NCBI GenBank assembly: GCA_016286055.1
Contig: JAEERW010000006.1
Coordinates: 62,001 to 126,000, forward strand
Length of the DNA: 64,000 nucleotides
Direction: 5' to 3'
Origin: Bacteroidales bacterium
Lineage (GTDB): Bacteria; Bacteroidota; Bacteroidia; Bacteroidales; UBA3824
How positions within the stretch are numbered: the first letter of the stretch is position 1; every line of letters begins with the position of its first letter. Both the position numbers and the translations under genes were made by a program. The notes below the pieces were generated by a model. The model was given only the letters and a program-made list of their open reading frames with translations, was not told the origin of the DNA and searched no databases. Below are positions 28,305-38,000 of this stretch, in pieces.

Positions 28305-29111
28305 CTACTCGTTGTCTTTAATAAATTTGATGTTTTTCTGTTGGATGGTGGTGAGAGAGTGTTCTACGATTGAAGCATCGTCGTATAATGGTTTGTACCA
28401 CGAGTATTGCGAAAAGAATGTTTGAAGGTCTTTTGACTTGAATCGGTAGAAAAATCTTGCGTAGAAGTAGTTTCGTAGTATGCGTCTTTCTTTTTTGGAG
28501 AGGTTGGCGATGTCGCTGTAAGTGAGTGCGCGTTCAGATGCCACCCTCCAAAGCCGCTCGTAATTATCCTCGCAAACGTATTGCTCGTCAGCCTCTTCGG
28601 TATTGTCGAGTTGTTCTGTCGGTTCGGTGTACGTGGTTTGTTTTTGGGTTACTCTGTGAAACGTGATAAATCCGCCCTCATCGTATAATTTTAAGATTCG
28701 TTCGTTGAGTTCTATTATAGTGCTACCCTCTTCATTGTCGCTTCCTGAAAATGCGCTTCTAACGAGGCTTTCTACGTCAACGTCAATTGCAAAAATGTTT
28801 TTATCGGTTTTCAATGTGCTCATATCAGGGTAGAAGTTCAGAGTACCGAATGAGATATTCCAATCGCCTACTACTTGTGCCGCCATTTCTACAACTGATG
28901 CTTGCATGCCTATAAGCATTACAAATGTTCCACCCGAAGATTCTTGTCGGTTGAAGGTGATGCGGGCGGTGACGGTGGTAGTTACGCCGTCGTTGTATTC
29001 TGATTCTGTTCTTTCCCAAGTGCCTTCGATTTGTTTTGATTGTGTACTACTGCATGCAACTAATTGAAGCATACATATTAAGGCGATGATTGTTTTGATT
29101 GTTTTTTGCAT
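28305..29111 (-). CDS. lipoprotein with C-terminal YARHG domain
   Basis: 268-aa lipoprotein (lipobox LVACSS). The first half begins IEGTWERTES, a lipocalin-like opening, and is beta-rich. The second half contains a YARHG-type domain: LSKKERRILRNYFYARFFY, FKSKDLQTFFSQYSWYKPL and a final TTIQQKNIKFIK. YARHG domains are extracellular and of unknown function; the name-giving motif reads YARFF here, so the final HG is lost. A -7 element TATCTTTG lies at 29155-29162. Confidence 0.7.
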   Translation of the reverse strand: MQKTIKTIIALICMLQLVACSSTQSKQIEGTWERTESEYNDGVTTTVTARITFNRQESSGGTFVMLIGMQASVVEMAAQVVGDWNISFGTLNFYPDMSTLKTDKNIFAIDVDVESLVRSAFSGSDNEEGSTIIELNERILKLYDEGGFITFHRVTQKQTTYTEPTEQLDNTEEADEQYVCEDNYERLWRVASERALTYSDIANLSKKERRILRNYFYARFFYRFKSKDLQTFFSQYSWYKPLYDDASIVEHSLTTIQQKNIKFIKDNE

Positions 29112-29154
29112 GTCTTTGTGTTTTTTAGTGGTTAATATATAAGTTTATCAACAG

Positions 29155-29162
29155 CAAAGATA
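29155..29162 (-). promoter_or_regulatory. -7 element of the YARHG lipoprotein gene
   Basis: TATCTTTG on the minus strand followed by GC, about 45 bases before the start codon. Matches TAnnTTTG exactly. Confidence 0.5.
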
Positions 29163-29400
29163 GGGCTCTGAGATAATCAAAACAAATAAAATTGTATAAT
29201 TTTTAAGTGTAAATATAATGACGAAATATAATAAGGGCTTTGGGTCAAAAAAAACGCCTAAATTTGCAAAAATACTGTGCAGGAGTATGCGTGAGTATAT
29301 TGTTAAAAAATGTTAAAAGGATAACAAATCACCACCTTTTTACTTACGGTGAAATAATTTTTCTAAGTTATTGATTTTCTGCAAAATTAAAAAACTTTCT

Positions 29401-29515
29401 GCACAAATCCAAACATAAAATCGGCTTTTTTTTGCACAAATCCAAACATAAAAACGCCAAAATTTTGCACAAATCCAAACATTAATCACCCAAAATTTTG
29501 CACAAATCCAAACAT
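29401..29515. repeat. direct-repeat array 2: four units, exact 33-bp period
   Basis: Four identical copies of GCACAAATCCAAACAT begin at 29401, 29434, 29467 and 29500. The repeat is extended upstream by T-rich sequence in copies 2-4, and the ~13-base gaps differ. The array starts a few bases after the tcdA stop (minus strand) and fills the last part of the 411-base gap 29112-29522. The rest of that gap (29163-29400) shows no gene. Confidence 0.85.
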
Positions 29516-29522
29516 CGCGCCG

Positions 29523-30323
29523 CTACATTTGGGTGATGTCTTGGATTATCAGGCCGGCGAGGGTGAAGCCAAAGATGGCGGTGATGTGGGCTACTGTGCC
29601 GTTGATTTGGGCTTTTGACGAACACCATTCGTGGTTGATGAGGTCGGGGTTGCCAGCGGCGATTATGGCTTTGGGACACATACACGCATTTGTGCCGCAG
29701 GTGGAGGCGGTGCCTTTGTTGCAGAGCAGTTCGGGCGAGTAGACGCAGAGAAATTTCTTTTTGGGGAAGGTTTTGTTGCGTTTCATCCTATTGCGGACGG
29801 CACGCGCCAAGGGGCAGCCTTGCACTTTCCAAAATTCTGCCACCTCTACTTTTGTGGGGTCCATTTTTAGCGCGGCGCCCATTGCCGAAAATAGTTTGCC
29901 GTTACATTCCGACGCTCTAAGTATCAGACTTACTTTGTGTTCAAGACTGTCGATGGCATCGATGATATAGTCGTAGGTTTCGAGTTGAAACATCGGGTCG
30001 TTTTCGGCAGAATATATCTCCTGAACGGCGTTGATTTGAGCGTCGGGATTGATTTCTAACAGCCTCTCTTTCAGTACGTCCACTTTTACAAGACCCACGG
30101 TTTTGGTGGTGGCTTGCAACTGACGGTTTACGTTGGTGATGCACACGCGGTCGCTGTCGACGATGGTGAGGTGGCGTATTCCGCTGCGTATCAGGCTTTC
30201 GGCGCACCAACTGCCCACTCCGCCTACTCCAAATATTATCACACGTTTGGATTGTATGGCGTCCATTGCGTCGTTGCCCAAAAGGAGTGCCTGACGGTTG
30301 AATATTGCTTTCTCTTTGCCCAT
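29523..30323 (-). CDS. tcdA: tRNA threonylcarbamoyladenosine dehydratase (ThiF family)
   Basis: E1-like ThiF-family enzyme that cyclises t6A37 of tRNAs to ct6A using ATP. Visible are IIFGVGGVGSWCAESL (nucleotide-binding loop), TIVDSDRVCITNVNRQLQA, KVDVLKERLLEINP and the Cys-rich C-terminal segment TCGTNACMCPKA. 266 aa from the ATG at 30323 (MGKEKAIFNR), which matches the family. The ORF-track start at 30353 is not needed. A degenerate second copy of the C-terminal part lies at 58537-58752. Assignment is firm on family, good on function. Confidence 0.88.
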   Translation of the reverse strand: MGKEKAIFNRQALLLGNDAMDAIQSKRVIIFGVGGVGSWCAESLIRSGIRHLTIVDSDRVCITNVNRQLQATTKTVGLVKVDVLKERLLEINPDAQINAVQEIYSAENDPMFQLETYDYIIDAIDSLEHKVSLILRASECNGKLFSAMGAALKMDPTKVEVAEFWKVQGCPLARAVRNRMKRNKTFPKKKFLCVYSPELLCNKGTASTCGTNACMCPKAIIAAGNPDLINHEWCSSKAQINGTVAHITAIFGFTLAGLIIQDITQM

Positions 30324-30392
30324 TTTGCGTTTTTTTAGGGCGCAAAAATACAAAAATTTTGTATGAATTAACGCCTTATGCCAAAAATGCTG

Positions 30393-32000
30393 CTATTTTT
30401 GCAACTCTGCGCACGTTTTGATAAAGTCCATAAACAAGGGGTGGGGGTGGAGCACGGTCGACGAGTATTCGGGGTGAAACTGCGTGCCAATGTACCACGG
30501 ATGCGATGGAATCTCCACAATCTCTACCAAGCCCGAACCGGGATTTGTGCCCACGCATTTCATTCCGGCGGCTTCAAAATCGGCTAAGTACTTGTTGTTA
30601 AACTCGTAACGGTGGCGGTGGCGTTCTTTGATAAGTTCTTTTTTGCCGTAAGCGTTGTAAGTGCGGGTGTCGGGCTTGATTTGGCAATCGTAAGCGCCCA
30701 GACGCATTGTGCCGCCGAGGTTGGTGATGTTTTTCTGCTCCTCCATAATATCGATAACGTTGTGGGGAGTGGAGGGGTTCATTTCAATGCTGTCGGCATC
30801 GGTGTAGCCAAGCACGTTGCGGGCAAACTCTATCACCATCATCTGCATTCCAAGGCAGATTCCAAAGGCGGGGAGATTGTGCTCTCGGGCATATTCTGCC
30901 GCAATTATCTTGCCCTCGATGCCGCGTTGACCAAATCCGGGACATATCACAATGCCTGCCATTCCTTTGAGCGTGTCGGCAATATTTTTACGTGTAATAT
31001 TCTCACTATTAACGAATAACGTCTTTACCTTGCGGTCGTTGTACACTCCGGCGTGGGCAAGACTTTCGAGAATGCTCTTGTATGCGTCTTGAAGGTCGTA
31101 TTTACCTACAAGTCCGATAGTTATGGTTTTAGTTGCGTTTTTGCGGCGTTCCAAATAGTCGCGCCACGGACCAAGTGCGGGACGTTCGCCCGGGGTAATG
31201 CCCATTTTGGTTAAAATCACCTCGTCGAAACCCTGATTTTGCATATTTACAGGCACTTCGTAAATGCTCGGAAGGTCTTGACTTTGTATAACTGCGGCGG
31301 TGTCAACGTTGCAAAAATGAGCCACTTTTGAACGAAGTTCGTCGCTGAGGGGGTGTTCGGTGCGCAAAACAAGCACTTCGGGCTGAATACCAAGACCTTG
31401 CAACTGTTTTACGCTTGTTTGTGTGGGTTTGGTTTTGAGTTCGCCTGCCGCTGCAAGATATGGCACAAGCGTAAGGTGCACGTTTAGAGAGTTTTGCGGA
31501 CCAAGTTCCCAACGCAGTTGACGTATTGCTTCGAGAAAAGGCTGACTTTCTATGTCGCCGATGGTGCCGCCAATTTCGGTGATGACAAAGTCGAAATGCT
31601 CTTTTGAGGCGTTGAGGCGTATTCGATGCTTGATTTCGTCGGTGATATGCGGCACCACTTGGATAGTTTTGCCGAGATAGTCGCCGTGACGCTCTTTTTC
31701 GATGACGCTCAGGTAGATACGTCCTGTGGTAACGCTGTTGTTGCGGGTGGTTTCGATACCTGTAAAACGCTCGTAATGACCAAGATCGAGGTCGGTTTCC
31801 ATACCGTCGGCTGTTACGTAACATTCGCCGTGTTCGTAAGGGTTAAGCGTACCCGGGTCGATATTGATATACGGGTCGAATTTTTGGATAGTGATTTTGT
31901 AGCCCCTTGCTTGGAGCAATTTGCCGAGCGATGCGGAAATTATTCCCTTGCCCAACGACGATGTAACGCCGCCTGTAATAAATATGTACTTAGTGTCCAT
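30393..32000 (-). CDS. pyrG: CTP synthase
   Basis: Glutamine-dependent amidotransferase that converts UTP to CTP, the last step of pyrimidine nucleotide synthesis. The N-terminal amidoligase has FITGGVTSSLGKGI, YINIDPGTLNPYEHGE and EIGGTIGDIES. The C-terminal class I glutaminase has the nucleophile loop GICLGMQMMV and the His-Glu pair in QFHPEYSST. 535 aa from the ATG at 32000 (MDTKYIF). Part of a block of glutamine-using genes (pyrG, purF, carB, carA), all on the minus strand. Confidence 0.97.
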   Translation of the reverse strand: MDTKYIFITGGVTSSLGKGIISASLGKLLQARGYKITIQKFDPYINIDPGTLNPYEHGECYVTADGMETDLDLGHYERFTGIETTRNNSVTTGRIYLSVIEKERHGDYLGKTIQVVPHITDEIKHRIRLNASKEHFDFVITEIGGTIGDIESQPFLEAIRQLRWELGPQNSLNVHLTLVPYLAAAGELKTKPTQTSVKQLQGLGIQPEVLVLRTEHPLSDELRSKVAHFCNVDTAAVIQSQDLPSIYEVPVNMQNQGFDEVILTKMGITPGERPALGPWRDYLERRKNATKTITIGLVGKYDLQDAYKSILESLAHAGVYNDRKVKTLFVNSENITRKNIADTLKGMAGIVICPGFGQRGIEGKIIAAEYAREHNLPAFGICLGMQMMVIEFARNVLGYTDADSIEMNPSTPHNVIDIMEEQKNITNLGGTMRLGAYDCQIKPDTRTYNAYGKKELIKERHRHRYEFNNKYLADFEAAGMKCVGTNPGSGLVEIVEIPSHPWYIGTQFHPEYSSTVLHPHPLFMDFIKTCAELQK

Positions 32001-32118
32001 CTTGCATTGTTTTGTTTGCAAAATTGGCTAAAAAACCGTTTCGTTTTTACGTAATTTTAGATTTAATAGAATGCTATAACTTGTGGAAATGTGGCAAAAA
32101 AAATGAGATTTCCACAGA

Positions 32119-33483
32119 TTATGATTTGTAGATTTCAGTCGGATACTGCCCTGTAAAGCACGCGGCGCACATATCGGTGCGGTTGCCGGCTTTGAAAAGG
32201 GCTTCTTTGGAGAGGAAATGGAGCGAGTCGGCACCGATAAATTCACGCATTTGCTCAACGGTGTAGTGCGAGCCGAGGAGTTCTTCGTAGGTGCCGGTGT
32301 CCACGCCGTAGTAACAGGGAAAGGCATATTTGGGACTTGCTATGCAGAGGTGAACCTCCTTTGCGCCGGCGTCGCGAAGTAGCGATACAATTTGTTTGGA
32401 TGTGGTGCCGCGCACAATGCTGTCGTCGATGAGCACAAGACTTTTGCCGGCTACAACGCTTCGTACTGGCGAAAGTTTCATCTTTACGCCTCGGCTGCGG
32501 AGTTCTTGCGTGGGCTGTATAAATGTGCGGGCAACGTATTTGCTTTTTACCAAACCCATTTCGTAAGGTATGCCGCTGGCTTCGGAGTAACCTATTGCTG
32601 CACTGAGACTTGAATCGGGTACGCCTACCACAATATCTGCCTTTACTTTACATTCTTCGTAGAGCAAACGACCCGAATTGTGGCGGAATGTGTGCACGTT
32701 GCAACCCTCGATGTCGCTGTCGGGACGGGCAAAATAGATAAACTCCATTATGCACATTTTGTGGTGTTTATCGTCGGAATAATGGCTGCTGCGTAGTCCG
32801 TGATGGTCGATGGAGAGGATTTCGCCGGGTTCGATGTCGCGGATAAATTCTGCGCCCACAGCGTCGAACGCGCAGGTTTCGCTTGCCACCATATAGCCGT
32901 TGCCGAGCCGGGCAAGCGAGAGGGGATGAAAACCAAATTTATCGCGGCAAACGTAAAGGCGGTTGGTGGTCATAATCACCATTGAAAAAGCACCTTGAAG
33001 CATGCTGAGAGCCTCGTTGATGTTGTAAATACGGTGTTCTTCGGTGCGGTCTTTTTTGATTAGATGCGCAAAAAGTTCGCTGTCGGAAGTGGTTTGAAAA
33101 AGGCTTCCGCGATTTTCTAACATCATGCGCAACTCTTTGGAATTGATTATGTTACCATTGTGCACAAGGGCAAAATCGCCGGTGTGATGACGAAATGTTA
33201 GGGGCTGCACGTTTTCGATTCCGCCCACGTCGGTGGTGGGGTAGCGCACGTGACCAATGGCAATTGAACCTGTAAGGTCGGCGATGTTTTGCTTGTTGAA
33301 CACCTCGCCAACAAGTCCTATACCCTTGTGGGTGAGCATTTTGCCATTGTCGAAAGTTGTAATACCGCAGCCCTGTTGACCACGGTGTTGAAGGCTGTGA
33401 AGGGCGTAATAGGCAAAGTCGGCGGCATTTTCCACGCCGTAGAACCCGCATACGCCACATTCGTGGTGGATTTCGTCTTCCAT
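32119..33483 (-). CDS. purF: amidophosphoribosyltransferase
   Basis: First committed enzyme of purine synthesis: transfers the amide of glutamine to PRPP. Class II glutaminase begins at the Cys of HECGVCGFYG, so a short propeptide (MEDEIHHE) is expected to be removed. The PRPP site VLIDDSIVRGTTS and the conserved HSLQHRGQQG are present. 454 aa from the ATG at 33483. No Fe-S ligand set was checked. Its promoter shares a motif with the carA promoter. Confidence 0.96.
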   Translation of the reverse strand: MEDEIHHECGVCGFYGVENAADFAYYALHSLQHRGQQGCGITTFDNGKMLTHKGIGLVGEVFNKQNIADLTGSIAIGHVRYPTTDVGGIENVQPLTFRHHTGDFALVHNGNIINSKELRMMLENRGSLFQTTSDSELFAHLIKKDRTEEHRIYNINEALSMLQGAFSMVIMTTNRLYVCRDKFGFHPLSLARLGNGYMVASETCAFDAVGAEFIRDIEPGEILSIDHHGLRSSHYSDDKHHKMCIMEFIYFARPDSDIEGCNVHTFRHNSGRLLYEECKVKADIVVGVPDSSLSAAIGYSEASGIPYEMGLVKSKYVARTFIQPTQELRSRGVKMKLSPVRSVVAGKSLVLIDDSIVRGTTSKQIVSLLRDAGAKEVHLCIASPKYAFPCYYGVDTGTYEELLGSHYTVEQMREFIGADSLHFLSKEALFKAGNRTDMCAACFTGQYPTEIYKS

Positions 33484-33516
33484 ATTATGTTGTTTTTTTA
33501 ATTTGCTTCTTTGCAA

Positions 33517-33570
33517 CAAAAGTATCAATTAAAAAACGGCTATGAAATACGAAAAAGACTGAATTTGATG
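33517..33570 (-). promoter_or_regulatory. purF promoter and shared upstream motif
   Basis: Minus-strand -7 TACTTTTG at 33524-33517. Upstream, GAAATACGAAAAAGACTGAA (33544-33563) closely matches the sequence ahead of carA, with AATACG beginning 22 bases from the -7 in both cases. Confidence 0.55.
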
Positions 33571-33584
33571 CGGAATTTGGTTGC

Positions 33585-34727
33585 TTACATTATATTCCCT
33601 TCCCAAAGATCCTTGAAGAAAGTATTGATATTCATTATCTCTATTCCTGAATCTGTTTTTCTGTCAAAGGGGTCGAGCGAAACTATGATGAGGCGGGCGG
33701 TAGGAAAATCGTCGTGAAACGCTTTGAGACCTTTTAAATGGCGATTTTCGATGTTATCCGACGATTTTATTTCAATGGCAACCTCTGCATCGCCCAAGAC
33801 CACATCTACCTCCTGACCTGTATATGCGTGCCAATAACTTATTCGCAAATCCTTGTGTGTATATCCGTTGTAAGCGATAATTTCCTGAATTACAAGATGT
33901 TCAAAAGCGTGCCCGTATTCAGGACTTCCGTGTTGAAGGTTTTGTCGGCGTAGCAAATGGTTGGTTATACCAATGTCGAAATAATAAAACCTACTTGCTT
34001 GTACAATTTTCCTTTTCTGCGACTTGGTGTAAGCCGGTATCATATAGCCTATTAAGGTGTCGGTAAGTATGTTGAAATACTCTTTCGCCGTGTTTGCGCT
34101 AACTCCGCAGTCAGAGGCTATGTTTTGATAATTAACCATTTCGCCATCGGTCATTGCCGCAATTTCGAGAAATTTGGTAAAACTTGCAAGGTTGCGCACC
34201 AACGCTTCTGCCTTGATTTCTTCTTTGAGATACACGTCAACGTATGCTTGCAAGAGTCGTTTGGGATTCGACGATGTGTAAAACTTTGGCAGCATACCAT
34301 AGTTGATGGCTTTGTTGATGTCAAAATCATCTATTTCCTGACTTACAAGGGGATAAAGATTGCAAGGCAGAGCCCTTCCGCCAAGTGTGTTGATGCCGCT
34401 GCGTTTGAGTTTACGTGCGCTCGATCCACATAGTATGAACCTTATTCCGCAGTTTGAAATCAACCAATGTATCTCGTTGAGTAGCAATGGCAACTGTTGT
34501 ATTTCGTCGATAATGACGGTAGTGCCGGCAGGTTTGTTTTCGAGTTGCTGTCTGAGCCGTTCAGGATTTTTTTGCAGACGGGTGAATATTTCAGATTTGA
34601 GCAAGTCGATAAAAATTGCATCGGGAAATCTTGCGCGAATTAGTGTCGTTTTTCCTGTCTGCCGCGCTCCAAATAGGAACAGACTCTCTTCCGGCTCGTC
34701 TTCGATTTTGTATATTCTCTTAAACAT
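33585..34727 (-). CDS. AAA ATPase with DUF4143 domain
   Basis: 380-aa protein with the N-terminal AAA_14 ATPase (Walker A FGARQTGKTTLIR, Walker B-like TTVIIDEIQQLP, sensor SSARKLKRSG) and the C-terminal DUF4143 region, a restriction-nuclease-like fold (VDVVLGDAEVAIEIKSSD). These two-domain proteins are numerous in Bacteroidales; their biological role is unknown. The ATG at 34727 is chosen because the promoter (-7 at 34752-34759, TTG at 34782-34784) lies upstream of it but inside the longer ORF. It interrupts the purF-carB block and looks like an insertion in that cluster. Confidence 0.85.
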   Translation of the reverse strand: MFKRIYKIEDEPEESLFLFGARQTGKTTLIRARFPDAIFIDLLKSEIFTRLQKNPERLRQQLENKPAGTTVIIDEIQQLPLLLNEIHWLISNCGIRFILCGSSARKLKRSGINTLGGRALPCNLYPLVSQEIDDFDINKAINYGMLPKFYTSSNPKRLLQAYVDVYLKEEIKAEALVRNLASFTKFLEIAAMTDGEMVNYQNIASDCGVSANTAKEYFNILTDTLIGYMIPAYTKSQKRKIVQASRFYYFDIGITNHLLRRQNLQHGSPEYGHAFEHLVIQEIIAYNGYTHKDLRISYWHAYTGQEVDVVLGDAEVAIEIKSSDNIENRHLKGLKAFHDDFPTARLIIVSLDPFDRKTDSGIEIMNINTFFKDLWEGNIM

Positions 34728-34751
34728 AGGCGTAATGTTTGTAACTGTCTG

Positions 34752-34784
34752 CAAATATACAAACTTTTTTTTGAAAATCCGCAA
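34752..34784 (-). promoter_or_regulatory. promoter of the DUF4143 ATPase gene
   Basis: TATATTTG at 34759-34752 and TTG at 34784-34782 on the minus strand, with 23-base offset. The -33 lies inside the first of two hairpins. Confidence 0.6.
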
Positions 34785-34838
34785 CTCTATTGCGGATTTT
34801 TTATGAAATTCCGCAGTGGTGCTGCGGATTTTTAATGA
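34774..34838. repeat. two 32-bp hairpin units in tandem
   Basis: Two tandem units, each with TCCGCA...TGCGGA arms and a T-rich tail, begin 32 bases apart (TCCGCA at 34778 and 34810). The loops differ. Both the period and the placement resemble the longer arrays of this window, but here each unit is itself a hairpin. The first covers the -33 region of the DUF4143 promoter. Confidence 0.55.
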
Positions 34839-34936
34839 TTATTAAATTAATAATCAAGGATTTAAATGTTTATTTTAGCAAAATTTTTTATAATGAATTT
34901 ATGTATTATTTTTTGTGTGCCCCTTGTATAAAAACA

Positions 34937-34976
34937 CAAAATTTCGGCAATATCAATTTTTATTGCCGAAATTTTG
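34937..34976. terminator. hairpin terminator downstream of carB
   Basis: Perfect 16-bp inverted repeat CAAAATTTCGGCAATA with an 8-base loop, 37 bases after the carB stop. The GC-poor outer stem gives the U tract in either direction. Confidence 0.75.
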
Positions 34977-35013
34977 AAATATTTAAGGGTTAGACTATGA
35001 ATGCCTGATGTGA

Positions 35014-38000
35014 CTAATATTCATTCCACGGCTTTATCTTCAAGTTTTCTACGCCGATTTGGCAGACGGAGTAGATGTAGGCACTTGCAAGGCGGGCGTT
35101 GGTGATGAGCGGAATGTTGAAGTCGATGGCGGTGCGACGGATCTTGTGTCCGTTTTCAAGTTCCCTTGCAGTATTGTTTTTGGGAATGTTGATCACAAGG
35201 TCAATCTTATGATTTGACAGATAGTCGATTACGTTGGGCGATTTGCCAGTGTCGGGCCAATGCAGCACTTCGGATTCGATACCGTTGGCGGCAAGAAAAT
35301 CGGCTGTTCCGCCAGTGGCGTAAAGTTTGTAACCCTTGGCTTTGAGCATCCGAGATGCGTCCAAAAGATCTACCTTTGATTTCGCTGAGCCTGAGGATAT
35401 TAATACGCCCTTGTTTTTATCGGGAATGCGGTGACCAACCGAGAGCATACTTTTGAGGAGCGCGGCGTGATAGTTGTCGCCAATGCAGGCCACCTCGCCG
35501 GTAGATGCCATATCCACACCCAAAACAGGGTCGGCTTTGAGCAAGCGGGCAAACGAGAATTGCGACGACTTAACGCCCACATAATCAATATCTGCGAAGG
35601 TTTTGCCGTAGGGTTCAACTTCTTTGCCGAGCATTATTTCGGTTGCCATGCCTATGAAGTTGAATTTTGTGATTTTCGACACAAACGGGAAACTGCGCGA
35701 AGCCCTTAAATTACACTCAATTACACGCAACGAATTGTCCTTGGCAAGAAACTGAATGTTAAACGGTCCGGAGATGTTCAACGTTTGTGCTATCTGTTTG
35801 GAAATCTTTTTGATACGGCGTATTGTCTCGTAATAGAGTTTCTGCGCGGGAAAAACCACAGTGGCGTCGCCAGAGTGAACGCCTGCGTATTCGATATGTT
35901 CGCTAATGGCGTAACATTTAATTACTCCGCGCTGCGCAACTGCGTCTATTTCAACCTCTTTGGCACGTTGAAGAAATTCCGTTACCACTACGGGGTGTTC
36001 CTGACTTACCACGGCGGCGTTTTTGAGAGCGTTTTCAAGTTCGTCGCGACTTTCTACCACGCGCATTGCAGCACCCGAAAGCACATACGAGGGACGAATC
36101 AAAACTGGCAGTCCCACTTCGTCAACAAAACTGTAAATATCCTTTATATCAGTAAGTTCCTTCCAGCGCGGTTGGTCAATTCCAAGACTGTCGCACATTT
36201 CGGAAAACTTTTGACGGTCTTCGGCCATATCGATAGATTTCGCGGGAGTTCCGAGAATGTTAACGCCTTGTTTATCAAGCAATAATGCAAGGTTGTTGGG
36301 AATTTGTCCGCCGGTGGAAACTATTACGCCTTTGGGCTGTTCCATCTCGTAAATATCAAGCACGCGTTCGAGGGTGAGTTCGTCGAAAAACAGCCGGTCG
36401 CAAATGTCGTAGTCGGTGCTGACGGTTTCGGGGTTGTAATTTATCATAATGGCGCGGTAACCCATCTCCTGAATTTTCTTAACCGCAGCCACGCCGCACC
36501 AGTCGAATTCTACCGACGAACCAATGCGGTAAGCACCTGAACCAAGCACAATTACAGATTTTCCGTCGTGATTAAAATCTACATCGTTTTCGGTGCCGTT
36601 GTATGTAATATAAAGGTAATTGGTTTGTGCAGGATATTCGCCGGCAAGTGTATCTATTTGTTTTACAACGGGTTTGATACCAAGTTTTTGACGATATTTG
36701 CGCACTTCCAATGCCTTTTTGTGAGGGTCGATATTGTCTTTGATAACGATTTTGCCAATTTGATAATCGGAATATCCCATTTGCTTGGCTTCCAGCAACA
36801 AAGCCTGCGGAATTTGTTCCAAACTGGCGCATTTGGCAAGTTCGAGTTTAAGAAGGTGAATGTTTTCGAGGCGGGCAAGAAACCATTTGTCAATTTTGGT
36901 CATATCGTGCAGACGGTCAACGGTATAGCCTCGGTCGAAAGCAATTTCAATGGCAGCCAAACGTTTGTCGGTGGGGTTGTTGAGTTCAAAATCGAGGTCG
37001 GGAATGGTGATGGTGTTGCCCGTAAAGCCGTGCATGCCTTGTCCCACCATGCGGAGACCCTTCTGAATGGCCTCTTCAAAGGTGCGTCCAATCGACATTA
37101 CCTCGCCAACCGATTTCATCGATGAGCCAATCAACTTGCTAACTCCCTCAAATTTACCAAGATCCCAACGAGGAATTTTGCAGACAACGTAATCGAGAGC
37201 GGGTTCAAAGCAAGCCTTGGTAACTTTGGTAACGGCGTTTGGAATCTCGTCGAGACCATATCCTAAGCCCAATTTGGCTGCCACGGCTGCCAACGGATAA
37301 CCTGTGGCTTTGGAGGCAAGTGCCGACGAACGACTCAATCGGGCGTTTACCTCAATTACGCGATAATCGTCGCTTTCGGGGTCGAGAGCATACTGTACGT
37401 TGCATTCGCCCACAATGCCCACGTTTCTTACAATCTTGATGGCAATGCTTCGGAGAAGATGATATTCGTGGTCGCTGAGGGTTTGCGAGGGAGCCACCAC
37501 AACACTTTCGCCGGTATGTATTCCAAGGGGGTCGAAATTCTCCATGTTGCAGACTGTGATGCAGTTATCGTAACGGTCGCGCACCACTTCGTACTCAATT
37601 TCTTTCCAACCTTTGAGCGATTTTTCGATTAGAATTTGGGGCGAATACGAAAACGCAGATTCGGCAAGGCGACGGAGTTCGTCATCGTTGGCACAGAAAC
37701 CAGAACCGAGACCGCCGAGAGTGTAAGCCGCACGCACAATCACAGGGTAACCAATTTCGCGAACCACCTTTAATGCCTCGTCTATGTTGTTAACAGCCAC
37801 GCTTTTAGCCGTTTTAACGCCGATTTTGTGCATCATTTCGGCAAATAGTTCGCGGTCTTCGGTGTTGATAATGGCTTCAACGGGTGTGCCGAGAACTTTA
37901 ATATTATATTTTTTTAGAATACCCATTTTGTGCAAAGCCACGCCGCAGTTGAGTGCAGTTTGACCTCCAAACGCCAAAAGAATGGCATCGGGTTTTTCTT

